NCBI GenBank assembly: GCA_964543795.1
Contig: CAZIZN010000007.1
Coordinates: 165,102 to 229,101 of the forward strand
DNA length: 64,000 nucleotides
DNA from: JACKIC01 sp964543795
Lineage (GTDB): Bacteria > Planctomycetota > UBA1135 > UBA2386
Direction of reading: 5' to 3'
The notes under the pieces are model-generated. The model worked only from the letters and a program-made list of their open reading frames with translations, ran no database searches and was not told where the DNA came from. Positions 54,879 through 63,858 of this stretch are shown here, piece by piece. Position 1 is the stretch's first letter. Every line of letters begins with the position of its first letter. The position numbers were made by a program, and so were the translations under genes.

Positions 54879-57800
54879 ATGACCACGTCCGACGACAGAC
54901 AAGCGGTCGAAGCCCTCGTCGCCGAGTGCATCGAGGCGATGGAGCAGGGCGAACGCGACCCCGGTCCGCGGGTCTGCGGCGACCGGCCGGACCTGCTGAC
55001 GCGCGTGCAGAAGCGGCTGGCGCAACTCGCGGCGCGCGGCCTCATCGCGCCGTCCGACGCCGGACCGCCCGCGGCGATCGGGCCCTACCGCATCGTGCGT
55101 GAACTCGGCAGCGGTGGCATGGGCTCGGTCTACCTCGCCGAACAGCAGGAACCCGTGCGGCGCGAGGTCGCGCTCAAGGTGATCAAGCTCGGCATGGACA
55201 CGCGCGAGGTCGTCGCGCGGTTCGCGGCCGAACGGCAGGCGCTCGCGCGCATGAACCATCCGAACATCGCCCAGGTGTTCGACGCGGGCATCACGCCGGA
55301 GGGCCGGCCGTTCTTCGCGATGGAGTACGTGGCAGGCACGCCGCTGTCGGCGTTCTGCGACCGCCGCGGCCTCGACACCGGCCAGCGCCTGCAGTTGTTC
55401 GCGACCGTCTGCCGCGCCGTGCAGCACGCCCACGACCGCGGCTTCATCCATCGCGACCTCAAGCCGTCGAACGTGCTCGTCGCGGAACACGAGGGCACGT
55501 TCGTGCCCAAGGTCATCGACTTCGGCATCGCCAAGGCCACCGCCCCGACCGAGCAGGGCCAGCAGACGCGCATCGACCAGGTGCTCGGCACGCCCGAGTA
55601 CATGAGCCCCGAGCAGGCGCGCTCGGCGGGTCTCGACATCGACACGCGCACCGACGTCTACTCGCTCGGTGCCATGCTCTACGAGCTGCTCTGCGGCGAG
55701 CTGCCGTTCGACTCGGCGCGCCTGCGCCGCGCCTCGTGGGTCGAGACCGAACGCATCCTCGGCGAAGAACTGCCGACGGCGCCGAGCCTGCGCCTGGCGA
55801 TGGTCGACGACGAACGCATCGCCGCGCGCGGCGGGCCGCGCACGCTGCTGCGACGCCGCGTCGCCGGCGAGCTCGACTGGATCACGCTGAAGGCGCTCGC
55901 CAAGGATCGCGAACAGCGCTACCCGTCGGCGCTCGCGTTCGCCGAGGACGTCGAACGCTGGCTGCGCCACGAACCGGTCTTCGCCGCGCCGCCGAGCCGG
56001 CTCTACCGCCTGCGCAAGTTCGCGCGGCGCCACCGGGTCGCCGTCGCCGCCGCCGCCGCGGTGCTGCTGTCGCTGACGATCGGGCTGGCCGTGAGCCTGC
56101 GCGCGACGCACCGCGCCGAGTCCGCCCTCGCGCGCGAAGCCACCGCACTCGAGGACATGCGTTCGTTCTACGGCCTCGCCCGCGACGCGGTCGGCAACCT
56201 CGTCGACGCCGCCGACACGCAGCTCGCCGACGTGCCGCAGGCCGACGCGGTGCGCCGCCGCATGCTCGCCGACGCGATCGGCTTCTACGAGTCGTTGCGC
56301 GCGCGCGAGCCGCGGGATCTCGAGCTGCGCATCGACCTCGCCGACGCGACCGGCCGCATCGGCCTCCTGCAGCAGCGGCTCGGGGAGATCCGCGACGCCG
56401 TGGCCACCCTGCAGGGCTGCGTCGCCGAGATCGACGCGCTGCGCGCCGAGGCGCCCGCGCAGGCGCGCCTCGCGGCGCTGGCGCTGGAGGTGCGCCACGT
56501 GCTCTCCGGGGCCCTGCTCGCCGCCGGCCAGACCGACGCGGCGAAGCAGGCGCTGCGCGCGGCCCTGGAGATCCTGGCGGCGGCGCGCACGCTGCCGGAC
56601 CGCGACGCGACGCGCGACGACCTCGCCGAGGCGGCGCTGCTGGGCAGCCTCGCGTGGCTCTCGGACGACGACGCCGACCTCGCGGTCGATCTGTTCACGC
56701 GCGCCCTGGCCGGGTTCGCACGCGCCGCGAGCGAGGCACCCGACGATCGCCGGCTGCACGCACGCACGGCGGCGCGCTTCGCCGAGACCCTGACCCGCCA
56801 GGGCAGGCTCGACGAGGCGGCCGCGGCCCTCGCCGAGGCGAACCGGCTCCAGGAGGGACTGCCGGCGGCGGATTCCGTGGAACTGCGCGCGCAAGAGGCG
56901 CAGATCCACAAGCAGTCTGCCGAGGTGCTCCGGCGGCTGGGCAGGCTGAGCGAAGCGCGCAGCCACCAGGAGCGGGCCATCGCCGTGTATGCAGCGCTCG
57001 CCGCCGAACACCCGGACGTCGTCGGGCACGCCGACAACGAAGCCGCGGGGTGGCACTTCCTCGCCCAGATGGAGCGCGAGGACGCCCAGCCGGAGCGCGC
57101 GCTTGCTTCGGTGCGCCGCGCCGTCGCGATCCGCGAAGCGCTCGTCGTGACGAGCCCGCAGGACCACCGCCAGCGTGCACGCTGCGTGCGTTCGCTGCTC
57201 ACGCAGGCCAGCATCGAAGTGGACCTGCGCCACGCGCCGGGCGGCGACGACGCGCTCGATGCGACGCTGCGCCGCGCAGCCGAACTGGCCGACGCCCTGC
57301 TCGCCGAGCACGGTGACGACGTGGAGTCGCTGCTCGTGTTCACCGCTGCCCACGCCGGCAAGGCGGGAGTCCTGACGGCGCGCACCCGCTTCGACGCCGC
57401 AGAGGCCGAGCACTTCGCGGTGCGCGACGCGCTGCTCGCCGGCCTGCAGCGCTGGCCGCGCGACCCCGAACTGCACTACCTGCTCGCCAACTGCCATCTC
57501 GACCTGCTGCGCATCGCGCTGCGCACCGATCGCGCGGCCGAGGCCGTCGAGCACGGCAGCGTGGGCATGCAGCACGTCGAGCGGGGTCTCGCGATCGACG
57601 CACGCTACGGCGCTCTGCTCGAGATCCTGCCCCAGCTGGTCAGCCTGCTCGCCACGGCGCAGCTGCACGACGGCGACGTCGAGGCCGGCATCGGCACGCT
57701 GCTGGGCACCCTGGACCGCGCCGCGTGGGGCCCCGACGCGCAGGAGATGGCCGCGCTGCTGCTCTCGCAGCACCTCGACGGCCTGCGCGGCCATGCGCAG

Positions 57801-58361
57801 CACGGCGCCTGGCAGGAGCGCACGGCGGCCGCGCTGCGCCTCGCGATCGCACGCCGCGGCGACGCGGCGGCGGCGCTGCAGCGACCGGCGCAGACGCGCG
57901 GTTTCTCGCGCACCGCGTCGCGGCTGCGCGACCTCGACCTGCGTATGGCGCTGACCTACACGAGTGCCGCCGGCGACGACTCGGCCGAACTGGCGACGGC
58001 CTACGAGGAGGCCGGGCGGATCGCCGCGAGCATGCCGGGCCTCGAGTCGACCCGCGTGCGCGAGGTCTTCCGCAAGCGCGCCGAATGGCACTTGCGGCGG
58101 GGCGACGTCGCGGCCGCGGCGGTCGACGCCGAACGCATCCGGGCTGCGGACGAGGCCGATCCGCGCCACGGTTACCTCGCGGCGGTCCTGTTCGCGAAGT
58201 GCGCCGAGGCCGCCCCCGCCGAGACCGAACGTCACGCCACCGCGGCGGTCGCCAGCCTGCGGCAGGCGCTGGCCACGGGCATGCCCGAGGGAGAGCTCGA
58301 CGACGCGGAGTTCGCGGCCCTGCGCGACCGTCGGGACTTCTCCGAACTTCGCCGGCGCTGA
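54879..58361 (+). CDS. Hanks-type Ser/Thr protein kinase with TPR-like sensor region
   Basis: 1160 residues. An N-terminal helical segment (1-55) precedes the kinase domain, about 70-365. It has the Gly loop GSGGMGSVY (77-85), ATP Lys100, catalytic HRDLKPSN with Asp193, DFG at 214-216 and GTPEYMSPEQA. All key residues are present, so it should be active. One membrane helix (about 387-407, VAVAAAAAVLLSLTIGLAV) separates it from about 750 residues of helical repeats, Ala-rich TPRs that probably lie outside the membrane and receive signal or partners. It is a typical planctomycete kinase architecture. An ECF sigma gene 3 kb upstream may be its regulatory partner. Confidence 0.93.
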   Translation: MTTSDDRQAVEALVAECIEAMEQGERDPGPRVCGDRPDLLTRVQKRLAQLAARGLIAPSDAGPPAAIGPYRIVRELGSGGMGSVYLAEQQEPVRREVALKVIKLGMDTREVVARFAAERQALARMNHPNIAQVFDAGITPEGRPFFAMEYVAGTPLSAFCDRRGLDTGQRLQLFATVCRAVQHAHDRGFIHRDLKPSNVLVAEHEGTFVPKVIDFGIAKATAPTEQGQQTRIDQVLGTPEYMSPEQARSAGLDIDTRTDVYSLGAMLYELLCGELPFDSARLRRASWVETERILGEELPTAPSLRLAMVDDERIAARGGPRTLLRRRVAGELDWITLKALAKDREQRYPSALAFAEDVERWLRHEPVFAAPPSRLYRLRKFARRHRVAVAAAAAVLLSLTIGLAVSLRATHRAESALAREATALEDMRSFYGLARDAVGNLVDAADTQLADVPQADAVRRRMLADAIGFYESLRAREPRDLELRIDLADATGRIGLLQQRLGEIRDAVATLQGCVAEIDALRAEAPAQARLAALALEVRHVLSGALLAAGQTDAAKQALRAALEILAAARTLPDRDATRDDLAEAALLGSLAWLSDDDADLAVDLFTRALAGFARAASEAPDDRRLHARTAARFAETLTRQGRLDEAAAALAEANRLQEGLPAADSVELRAQEAQIHKQSAEVLRRLGRLSEARSHQERAIAVYAALAAEHPDVVGHADNEAAGWHFLAQMEREDAQPERALASVRRAVAIREALVVTSPQDHRQRARCVRSLLTQASIEVDLRHAPGGDDALDATLRRAAELADALLAEHGDDVESLLVFTAAHAGKAGVLTARTRFDAAEAEHFAVRDALLAGLQRWPRDPELHYLLANCHLDLLRIALRTDRAAEAVEHGSVGMQHVERGLAIDARYGALLEILPQLVSLLATAQLHDGDVEAGIGTLLGTLDRAAWGPDAQEMAALLLSQHLDGLRGHAQHGAWQERTAAALRLAIARRGDAAAALQRPAQTRGFSRTASRLRDLDLRMALTYTSAAGDDSAELATAYEEAGRIAASMPGLESTRVREVFRKRAEWHLRRGDVAAAAVDAERIRAADEADPRHGYLAAVLFAKCAEAAPAETERHATAAVASLRQALATGMPEGELDDAEFAALRDRRDFSELRRR

Positions 58362-58455
58362 CTGCGGCGGTCGTCCCGCCTTGACGCCCCCCGCATCCGC
58401 CCGACAATCCTTCCCCCAAGCTGGCGGACGACGCTCCGCCTCGAGGCCCCAACCC

Positions 58456-59406
58456 ATGCGCATCCTGTTCCCCGCTCTCGTCCTCTCCCTCGGCTGCACC
58501 CTCGTCGCCCAGGCTCCCGACGCCAAGCCCCCGGTGACCCCGGCCCCGGCCGCTCAGGACGCCGCGAAGAAGCTCGACGAAGCGCGCTACGACCACTTCG
58601 GCGCCGGCATGACCGAAGGCACCAACGTCCCGGTCGCCGAGGCCCTCGCCGACCCCGCCAAGTACGCCGGCAAGACCGTGCGCCTCGAAGGCGTCATCAC
58701 CTCGGTCTGCCAGACCAAGGGCTGCTGGATGCACCTCGGCTCCGAGCAGAACCCCGTCATGGTCAAGTTCAAGGACTACGCCTTCTTCGTGCCCAAGAAC
58801 GCCAGCGGCCGCAACGCCGTCCTCGAAGGCGTCGTCACGATGAAGCAGGAGACCGTCGAGCAGACCCGCCACTACCTCGAGGACGCCGGCAAGCACGAAG
58901 AGGCCAAGAAGATCACCGAGGGCCGCAAGATCCTCACCGTCATGGCCAGCGGCGTCGCCATCGAGAAGGCCGCAGCGAAGCCCGCCAAGAAGCTCGACGA
59001 AGCGCGCTACGACCACTTCGGCGCCGGCATGACCGAAGGCACCAACGTCCCGGTCGCCGAGGCCCTCGCCGACCCCGCCAAGTACGCCGGCAAGACCGTG
59101 CGCCTCGAAGGCGTCATCACCTCGGTCTGCCAGACCAAGGGCTGCTGGATGCACCTCGGCTCCGAGCAGAACCCCGTCATGGTCAAGTTCAAGGACTACG
59201 CCTTCTTCGTGCCCAAGAACGCCAGCGGCCGCAACGCCGTCCTCGAAGGCGTCGTCACGATGAAGCAGGAGACCGTCGAGCAGACCCGCCACTACCTCGA
59301 GGACGCCGGCAAGCACGAAGAGGCCAAGAAGATCACCGAGGGCCGCAAGATCCTCACCGTCATGGCCAGCGGCGTCGCGATCGAGAAGGCGGTCGAGAAG
59401 AAGTGA
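58456..59406 (+). CDS. Secreted protein with two almost identical DUF4920 domains
   Basis: 316 residues. Signal peptide (ILFPALVLSLGCTLVAQA), a Pro/Ala-rich spacer, then two tandem DUF4920 domains of 140 residues. Each has LEGVITSVCQTKGCWMHL, with the conserved Cys-x4-Cys, then KFKDYAFFVPKNASG and HYLEDAGKHEEAKK. The domains are encoded by DNA repeats 58567-58970 and 58987-59390, identical apart from one silent change at 58959/59379. Both copies are complete with all Cys residues, so both may fold. DUF4920 has no assigned function; the Cys pair suggests metal or thiol chemistry. Confidence 0.88.
   Translation: MRILFPALVLSLGCTLVAQAPDAKPPVTPAPAAQDAAKKLDEARYDHFGAGMTEGTNVPVAEALADPAKYAGKTVRLEGVITSVCQTKGCWMHLGSEQNPVMVKFKDYAFFVPKNASGRNAVLEGVVTMKQETVEQTRHYLEDAGKHEEAKKITEGRKILTVMASGVAIEKAAAKPAKKLDEARYDHFGAGMTEGTNVPVAEALADPAKYAGKTVRLEGVITSVCQTKGCWMHLGSEQNPVMVKFKDYAFFVPKNASGRNAVLEGVVTMKQETVEQTRHYLEDAGKHEEAKKITEGRKILTVMASGVAIEKAVEKK
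58567..58970 (+). repeat. Tandem duplication unit 1 (420-bp period)
   Basis: First copy of an in-frame duplicated segment encoding one DUF4920 domain. It matches 58987-59390 at all but one of 404 positions (difference at 58959, C against G, silent). Confidence 0.97.
58987..59390 (+). repeat. Tandem duplication unit 2 (420-bp period)
   Basis: Second copy, 420 bp after the first. The flanking bases differ (GCAGCGAAGCCCGCC links the two; GTCGAGAAGAAG follows the second), so the exact duplicated interval is about 404 bases plus a linker. Confidence 0.97.
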
Positions 59407-59645
59407 GGCCGGGGCGCCGGCGGCAGGGGCACCGGCCGTAGGGGCACCGGACGCAGGGCCCGGTGGCGGGCCCGGCACCCGCGGCGAGCGCGGGTCGGCT
59501 TACGCAGGCTGGGAAAGGGGCGCGCTTCGCGTGGGGAACCGGTCCGCCAGGACGCCGGAATCCCGATTCTCGGTAGATTCCTGAAACTGCCGGCGCCGGC
59601 GCCGACATGGCCATGCGGTCACGTCTCCCGAGGTCCCTACCCGCC
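59407..59645. repeat. Intergenic region with a 15-bp GC-rich tandem repeat
   Basis: 239 bases without a gene. At 59411-59455 a 15-base unit (GGGGCRCCGGNCGNA) is repeated three times, followed by GC-rich dyads (GGGCCCGGTGGCGGGCCCGG) that could fold as a terminator for the DUF4920 gene. A TAGATT lies near 59573, about 70 bases before the next start, a weak promoter candidate. Confidence 0.55.
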
Positions 59646-61367
59646 ATGATCACGAAAACGCTGTCTGCCGCCGTCTTGTCCCTGCTCGCGGGCGCCCTCG
59701 CCGCCCAGCTGCCTCCAGGGTTGGGTCACAAGGAAGCGACCACCGGCCTGACCTGGCCACCGGCGATCGGCCAGGGCTCCTCCTTCTCGGAGATCGTGAG
59801 TGGTCGGTTCACGAACTACTGGCGCGACGCGATCGTGCGCAAGGGCGGCGAACTCGGCCACGTGATCGGCCCTGCACTCTTCGACCAGATCGAAGCGCTG
59901 CCCAGCTCGGCCACCGTGACGGCGGTCGCCGTGGTCCCCGGCGGCAACCCCGCCTTCCCGAACTACGACGCCCTGGTCTACGCCGGAACCCTGCCGGGCT
60001 CGCTGGCCGTCGTCACCTGGCATCCCGTGACGATGGTGCGGCAGACCACCCTGCACCCGGCACCGGCCTGGGTCGGGGCCCGCAAGCTGGTCGGCGCCGC
60101 GGCGGCGACCGGCTACGAACTGGCGGGTATCGGCGCCAACGGCCAGGACGTGTTGCGCGCCAGCTACGGGGCGCTCATCAGCCACGTCTCGTCGACTGCC
60201 GTCGGCGAGAACGTGCGCGGACTCGTCCTGTCCGACACCAACGGCGACGGCGAGCTGGAGTCGGTCGCGCTGACGGCGACCGCCGTGAAGGTCTTCTCCC
60301 GCGGCGGCGCGCTGCTGGACGCGTTCCCGGTGCTGCATGCCGGCGGCGCACTCGTCGCGATGGGCAACCGGGTCCTCGCGATCACGCCCAATGCCGCCAA
60401 CAACGGCTACGTGCTGGAGTTCGTGGTCGGCGGCGGGGACATCGATATCTGGCCGGAGATCCTGGGCGTCACCGTCAGCGGCGCCGTCGCCGCCGACCTG
60501 GACAAGGCGGAGGAATCCGACGTCGTGATCAGCCTCGCGTCGTCGCAGCAGGCGCTGGCCGTGCGTCTCGGCGTGAACGACGACGAACTGGAGGCCACCG
60601 TCGATGTGATCGACCTCACGGGCACGCCGAACTCGCCGAACAACGGCAGCCTCTCCGCGGTCCACGCGGCCGACTTCGACGGCGACGGCTACTCCGATTG
60701 GGCCCTGGGCGCAAACACCCTCGGCAAGATCCTCTTCCGCTTCGGTGTCGCCGACACCATCGGCGCCGCCTCTCCCGACGAGACCCTGCTGCACACGGAC
60801 ACGGTCTTCGACAACAACTCGGGCCCCGACTTCGGCACCCTCTATCTCCGCCTGCAAGGCGACGTCTTCAATTACTACTCACAGGTACAGGTGACCCTGT
60901 GGTGGGAAGAAGTGCACGGCGCCGGCGCAGAGCCCGAAGCCAAGAGCAACGAGATCTACGACATCACTTCGTTCGCGCCCGGTGATTCGCACAGCCTGCG
61001 CATCGAAGCGTGGGACGGCTATGTGCCCCACGAGGGCTTCTTCCACCTCACGATCGTCTTCCGCAATGAACCGGTGCCCGGCGAAGTGAGCTACGGGCCT
61101 TCGTTCGTCGTCTCGGGTTTCGCCGGCATCGAGGAAATCGACGTCGAGAACGACACCAGGATGAACCACCTGCAGGGAGTCCTGTCGGACGGTGCCACGG
61201 CGCAGGCGATCCGCCACCCGGGGGGCGGCGGTCCGTTCTCGCCGGGTCGCATCATCATCGGTGGGTTGGGCCCGGTGCCGTACTTCGATCCGACGTTGCC
61301 GCCCAAGCCGGGCAGCGCGGGCACCGGCAAGAGCACGGTGCCGGTGACTCCGCCGAGCGGCGGCTGA
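59646..61367 (+). CDS. Secreted FG-GAP/integrin-like beta-propeller protein
   Basis: 573 residues. Signal peptide (LSAAVLSLLAGALAAQ). Residues about 40-400 contain propeller blades with Ca-binding-type loops: DTNGDGELESVAL and DFDGDGYSDWALG are classic FG-GAP/VCBS motifs, and AADLDKAEESDVVISL is a third, less complete one. From about 410 a beta domain (LYLRLQGDVFNYYSQVQVTL ... HSLRIEAWDGYVPHEGF) follows. The Gly/Pro-rich C-terminal tail (PPKPGSAGTGKSTVPV) may be a spacer to a surface anchor. No enzymatic motif is seen. It converges on the CHAT gene after 10 bases. Confidence 0.78.
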   Translation: MITKTLSAAVLSLLAGALAAQLPPGLGHKEATTGLTWPPAIGQGSSFSEIVSGRFTNYWRDAIVRKGGELGHVIGPALFDQIEALPSSATVTAVAVVPGGNPAFPNYDALVYAGTLPGSLAVVTWHPVTMVRQTTLHPAPAWVGARKLVGAAAATGYELAGIGANGQDVLRASYGALISHVSSTAVGENVRGLVLSDTNGDGELESVALTATAVKVFSRGGALLDAFPVLHAGGALVAMGNRVLAITPNAANNGYVLEFVVGGGDIDIWPEILGVTVSGAVAADLDKAEESDVVISLASSQQALAVRLGVNDDELEATVDVIDLTGTPNSPNNGSLSAVHAADFDGDGYSDWALGANTLGKILFRFGVADTIGAASPDETLLHTDTVFDNNSGPDFGTLYLRLQGDVFNYYSQVQVTLWWEEVHGAGAEPEAKSNEIYDITSFAPGDSHSLRIEAWDGYVPHEGFFHLTIVFRNEPVPGEVSYGPSFVVSGFAGIEEIDVENDTRMNHLQGVLSDGATAQAIRHPGGGGPFSPGRIIIGGLGPVPYFDPTLPPKPGSAGTGKSTVPVTPPSGG

Positions 61368-61377
61368 GCCGGCTGCT

Positions 61378-63858
61378 TCAGCGCAGCGACCGCTGACCGA
61401 GACCGACCACGGACATCGCCGCGGTCGTCCATTCGTCGATCGCATCGACCTGTCCGCGCAGTGCTTCGCGGCCGGCGCGCCAGGCTTCGGCCGGCGAACA
61501 ACCGTCCTGCAGCAACGGCAAGGCGGTTGCGAGCAGGCGACGCGTCGGACCGAGCCGCAGCGCGAACGGCGAAACGGCCACGGCCTGCGCACCCGCCGCG
61601 AGGCAGGCGCCGCCGAGATCGGCGCGCACGTCGGCGCCGAAACGGTGGAGGCCCCTGCCGCCGAAGCACGCTCCGAGCACGACGAAGCGCGCCCCGGCGA
61701 CGCCCTGCCTCTCGATCGCCTCGCAGGTCAGATCGCCGTCGTACAAACGCAGCACCCACGACCGCAGCGCCGCGGCGCGCGATTCGCCGTGCAGCAGGCA
61801 GAGCAACACGTCCGTCGGGGCGAGCGTGCGGTAGGCATCGCGCGTGCACGCCGCCTCCAACAACTGCTGCACGCGTTCGTCGTCGAACGCCCTGCGCAGC
61901 TCTGCCACATAGGCCGCATCGAGCGCCGGGTCGGTGGCCGTCGCAGCCACCGCGCCCAACAACGCGAGCCGCAGCGATTCGTCGTGCGGCGCCACGATCG
62001 GCCGCTGCAAGGCGAACGGCAACGACGGCAGATGGTCGATGGCGATCACCTGCCCGAGCAGCCGGCCGGCCACGGGCAAGCATTCGAACGGGGCGCGCAG
62101 CAGCATCTCGGAGCCGACGACCGAGACGGCCTTCCACGACAGCAGGTGCTCGCACACCTCGGCCGGCAACAGCAGGTCGCGCAGCGCAGCGGCCCGTCCC
62201 GACATGAGTGCGAGCGCGCGTTCGGCGGCCTCGGCTTCGCGCGCCGGCCCGGCCGGCAGCAGCAACGCCGCATCGATGGCCTCGCCGAGAGCGCGCACCG
62301 CCCGATGCAGTACCCTGGTGCCGGCGATCTCGCGGTGCTCCAGCCGCTGTCGATCGACGGCGAACACGTGGGTCGCGGACCCCGCCGGCCAGTACACGAG
62401 CAGGCCGTGGCGGTCGTCGACGAGCAGTCGCTGCCGCACCTCGGCGAGACCGGCCCGTTCGTGCGGCGACAAGGCATCGACGAGGAGCGCGAAGGCCCGC
62501 TCCCGGCCCCCTTCCCCGGGCTCTTCGAGGATCGCGAGGGCGAGGCGATGGGCGAGCACGTCGCGGCGGAACGCGAAGTGGAGGAACCCCACGCCGCCTG
62601 CGCGCGCCGGTGCAGTCCGCCACTCGCCGTCCAGGGAGCGCCAGGCATCGTCGAGCCGCTCGCGGTGGTGCCGCAGTTCGTCGGGGTCCGGCGCACCGCC
62701 GTCGCGTTGGCGCGCCAGCCACACTTCGGCGCGCATCGCGGCGAGGCACGGCGCCAGCAGGCTCCGTTCGTCCGCTGGTTCCTCGATCGCCGCGAGGAGC
62801 GCCGCCGCGCGCTCGAAGTCCGCGTCCGCGGCCGCCGCCCGCGCCGCGAACAAGCCCGCCCACGTGCGCGTGCTCGTCTGGCTGCCCCGTGCGGCGAGTT
62901 CCGCGAGCTCTCCTGCCGCGGCCTCGACCTCGGCGGACAGCACGGCATCCGCTGCCGAGACCGCGGCGACGGCGCGCTGCAGACGCAGCACTTCGGCCGC
63001 GTGCGCGTCGAGCGCCGCTCCGCCAGCGGCTTCCACGGATCGGGTCCACTCTCCCACTTCGGCGAAGCGTTCGGTCGCCATCAGGTAGTCGGCGTAGGTG
63101 CGGCCGAAGCGCAGCGCCAGGCGCGGATCGAGCTCGCCGAGCCCGTCCACCCAAGGCGCCAGGTGGCGCACGGCCTCGTCGTAGTTGCCCAGACGCAGGT
63201 CGAGGTCGGCCCGGCACGACGCCAGTAGCACCCGCTCCTGCGGCGCCAGCTCCTGTGCTGCGGTCGCATCCGGCACATGGGCCCGCACGAGTCGCTCTGC
63301 CTCGGCGAGTCGCCCCAGTTCGCGCAGGCAATCTGCGCGCACGACGAGCAGGGGGACCATGTTGGGCAGGTCGAGCCCCAGTTCGATCGGCTCGAGTTCG
63401 GCGAGGACCTGCTCGGGCGCCGCCCCTTCCGCGCGCAGGAAATCGTAGCGCACCAGGCCCAGCCAGACCGCGAGGACCCGAGGGGCGACCTGCCCTTCGT
63501 GCGCCGTGTCGAGGTAGCGGTCGCCGCGGGCGCTCCAGGCGAGCGCGAGCGCGAGCGCGCCCGGCAGCTCGCGCCCGGCTGCCGCGTCGAGGTCGCCACT
63601 CTGCAGCGCCGCCATCGCCGCGCGTCCCGCAGACTGCATCTGCACGAAGGCCGCCCCGTAGTCCTGGTCGGGGTCACCCGCGACCACGGTGTCGCTAGCC
63701 GTCGCCGAATCCGCCGCCTGGCCACCACGGAACGCCAGGGCGATGCCGGTCGCAGCGACGAGCACGGCCACCGCGATCGCCAAGGGGCCGCGAGGGCGCG
63801 CGGCGATCGCGCGCGATGCGAGGCGTGCGTCGGGATCGAGACCTCGTCGGTCGGTCAT
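61378..63858 (-). CDS. Membrane-anchored CHAT-domain (caspase-like) protein with helical repeats
   Basis: 826 residues. A short cytoplasmic tail and one membrane helix (about 25-43, PLAIAVAVLVAATGIALAF) precede a helical-repeat region (about 60-440, TPR-like; LLVVRADCLRELGRLAEAERL, YLMATERFAEVGEWTRSVE). The last about 330 residues are a CHAT domain. The predicted catalytic dyad is His690 in LLCLLHGESRA and Cys731 in VLGACFGGRG, both with the expected neighbours. SWKAVSVVGSEMLLRAPFECLP is also typical of CHAT N-terminal parts. It is likely a separase/caspase-clan protease, probably with its peptidase domain outside the cytoplasm if the helix is an N-in anchor. Confidence 0.88.
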   Translation of the reverse strand: MTDRRGLDPDARLASRAIAARPRGPLAIAVAVLVAATGIALAFRGGQAADSATASDTVVAGDPDQDYGAAFVQMQSAGRAAMAALQSGDLDAAAGRELPGALALALAWSARGDRYLDTAHEGQVAPRVLAVWLGLVRYDFLRAEGAAPEQVLAELEPIELGLDLPNMVPLLVVRADCLRELGRLAEAERLVRAHVPDATAAQELAPQERVLLASCRADLDLRLGNYDEAVRHLAPWVDGLGELDPRLALRFGRTYADYLMATERFAEVGEWTRSVEAAGGAALDAHAAEVLRLQRAVAAVSAADAVLSAEVEAAAGELAELAARGSQTSTRTWAGLFAARAAAADADFERAAALLAAIEEPADERSLLAPCLAAMRAEVWLARQRDGGAPDPDELRHHRERLDDAWRSLDGEWRTAPARAGGVGFLHFAFRRDVLAHRLALAILEEPGEGGRERAFALLVDALSPHERAGLAEVRQRLLVDDRHGLLVYWPAGSATHVFAVDRQRLEHREIAGTRVLHRAVRALGEAIDAALLLPAGPAREAEAAERALALMSGRAAALRDLLLPAEVCEHLLSWKAVSVVGSEMLLRAPFECLPVAGRLLGQVIAIDHLPSLPFALQRPIVAPHDESLRLALLGAVAATATDPALDAAYVAELRRAFDDERVQQLLEAACTRDAYRTLAPTDVLLCLLHGESRAAALRSWVLRLYDGDLTCEAIERQGVAGARFVVLGACFGGRGLHRFGADVRADLGGACLAAGAQAVAVSPFALRLGPTRRLLATALPLLQDGCSPAEAWRAGREALRGQVDAIDEWTTAAMSVVGLGQRSLR

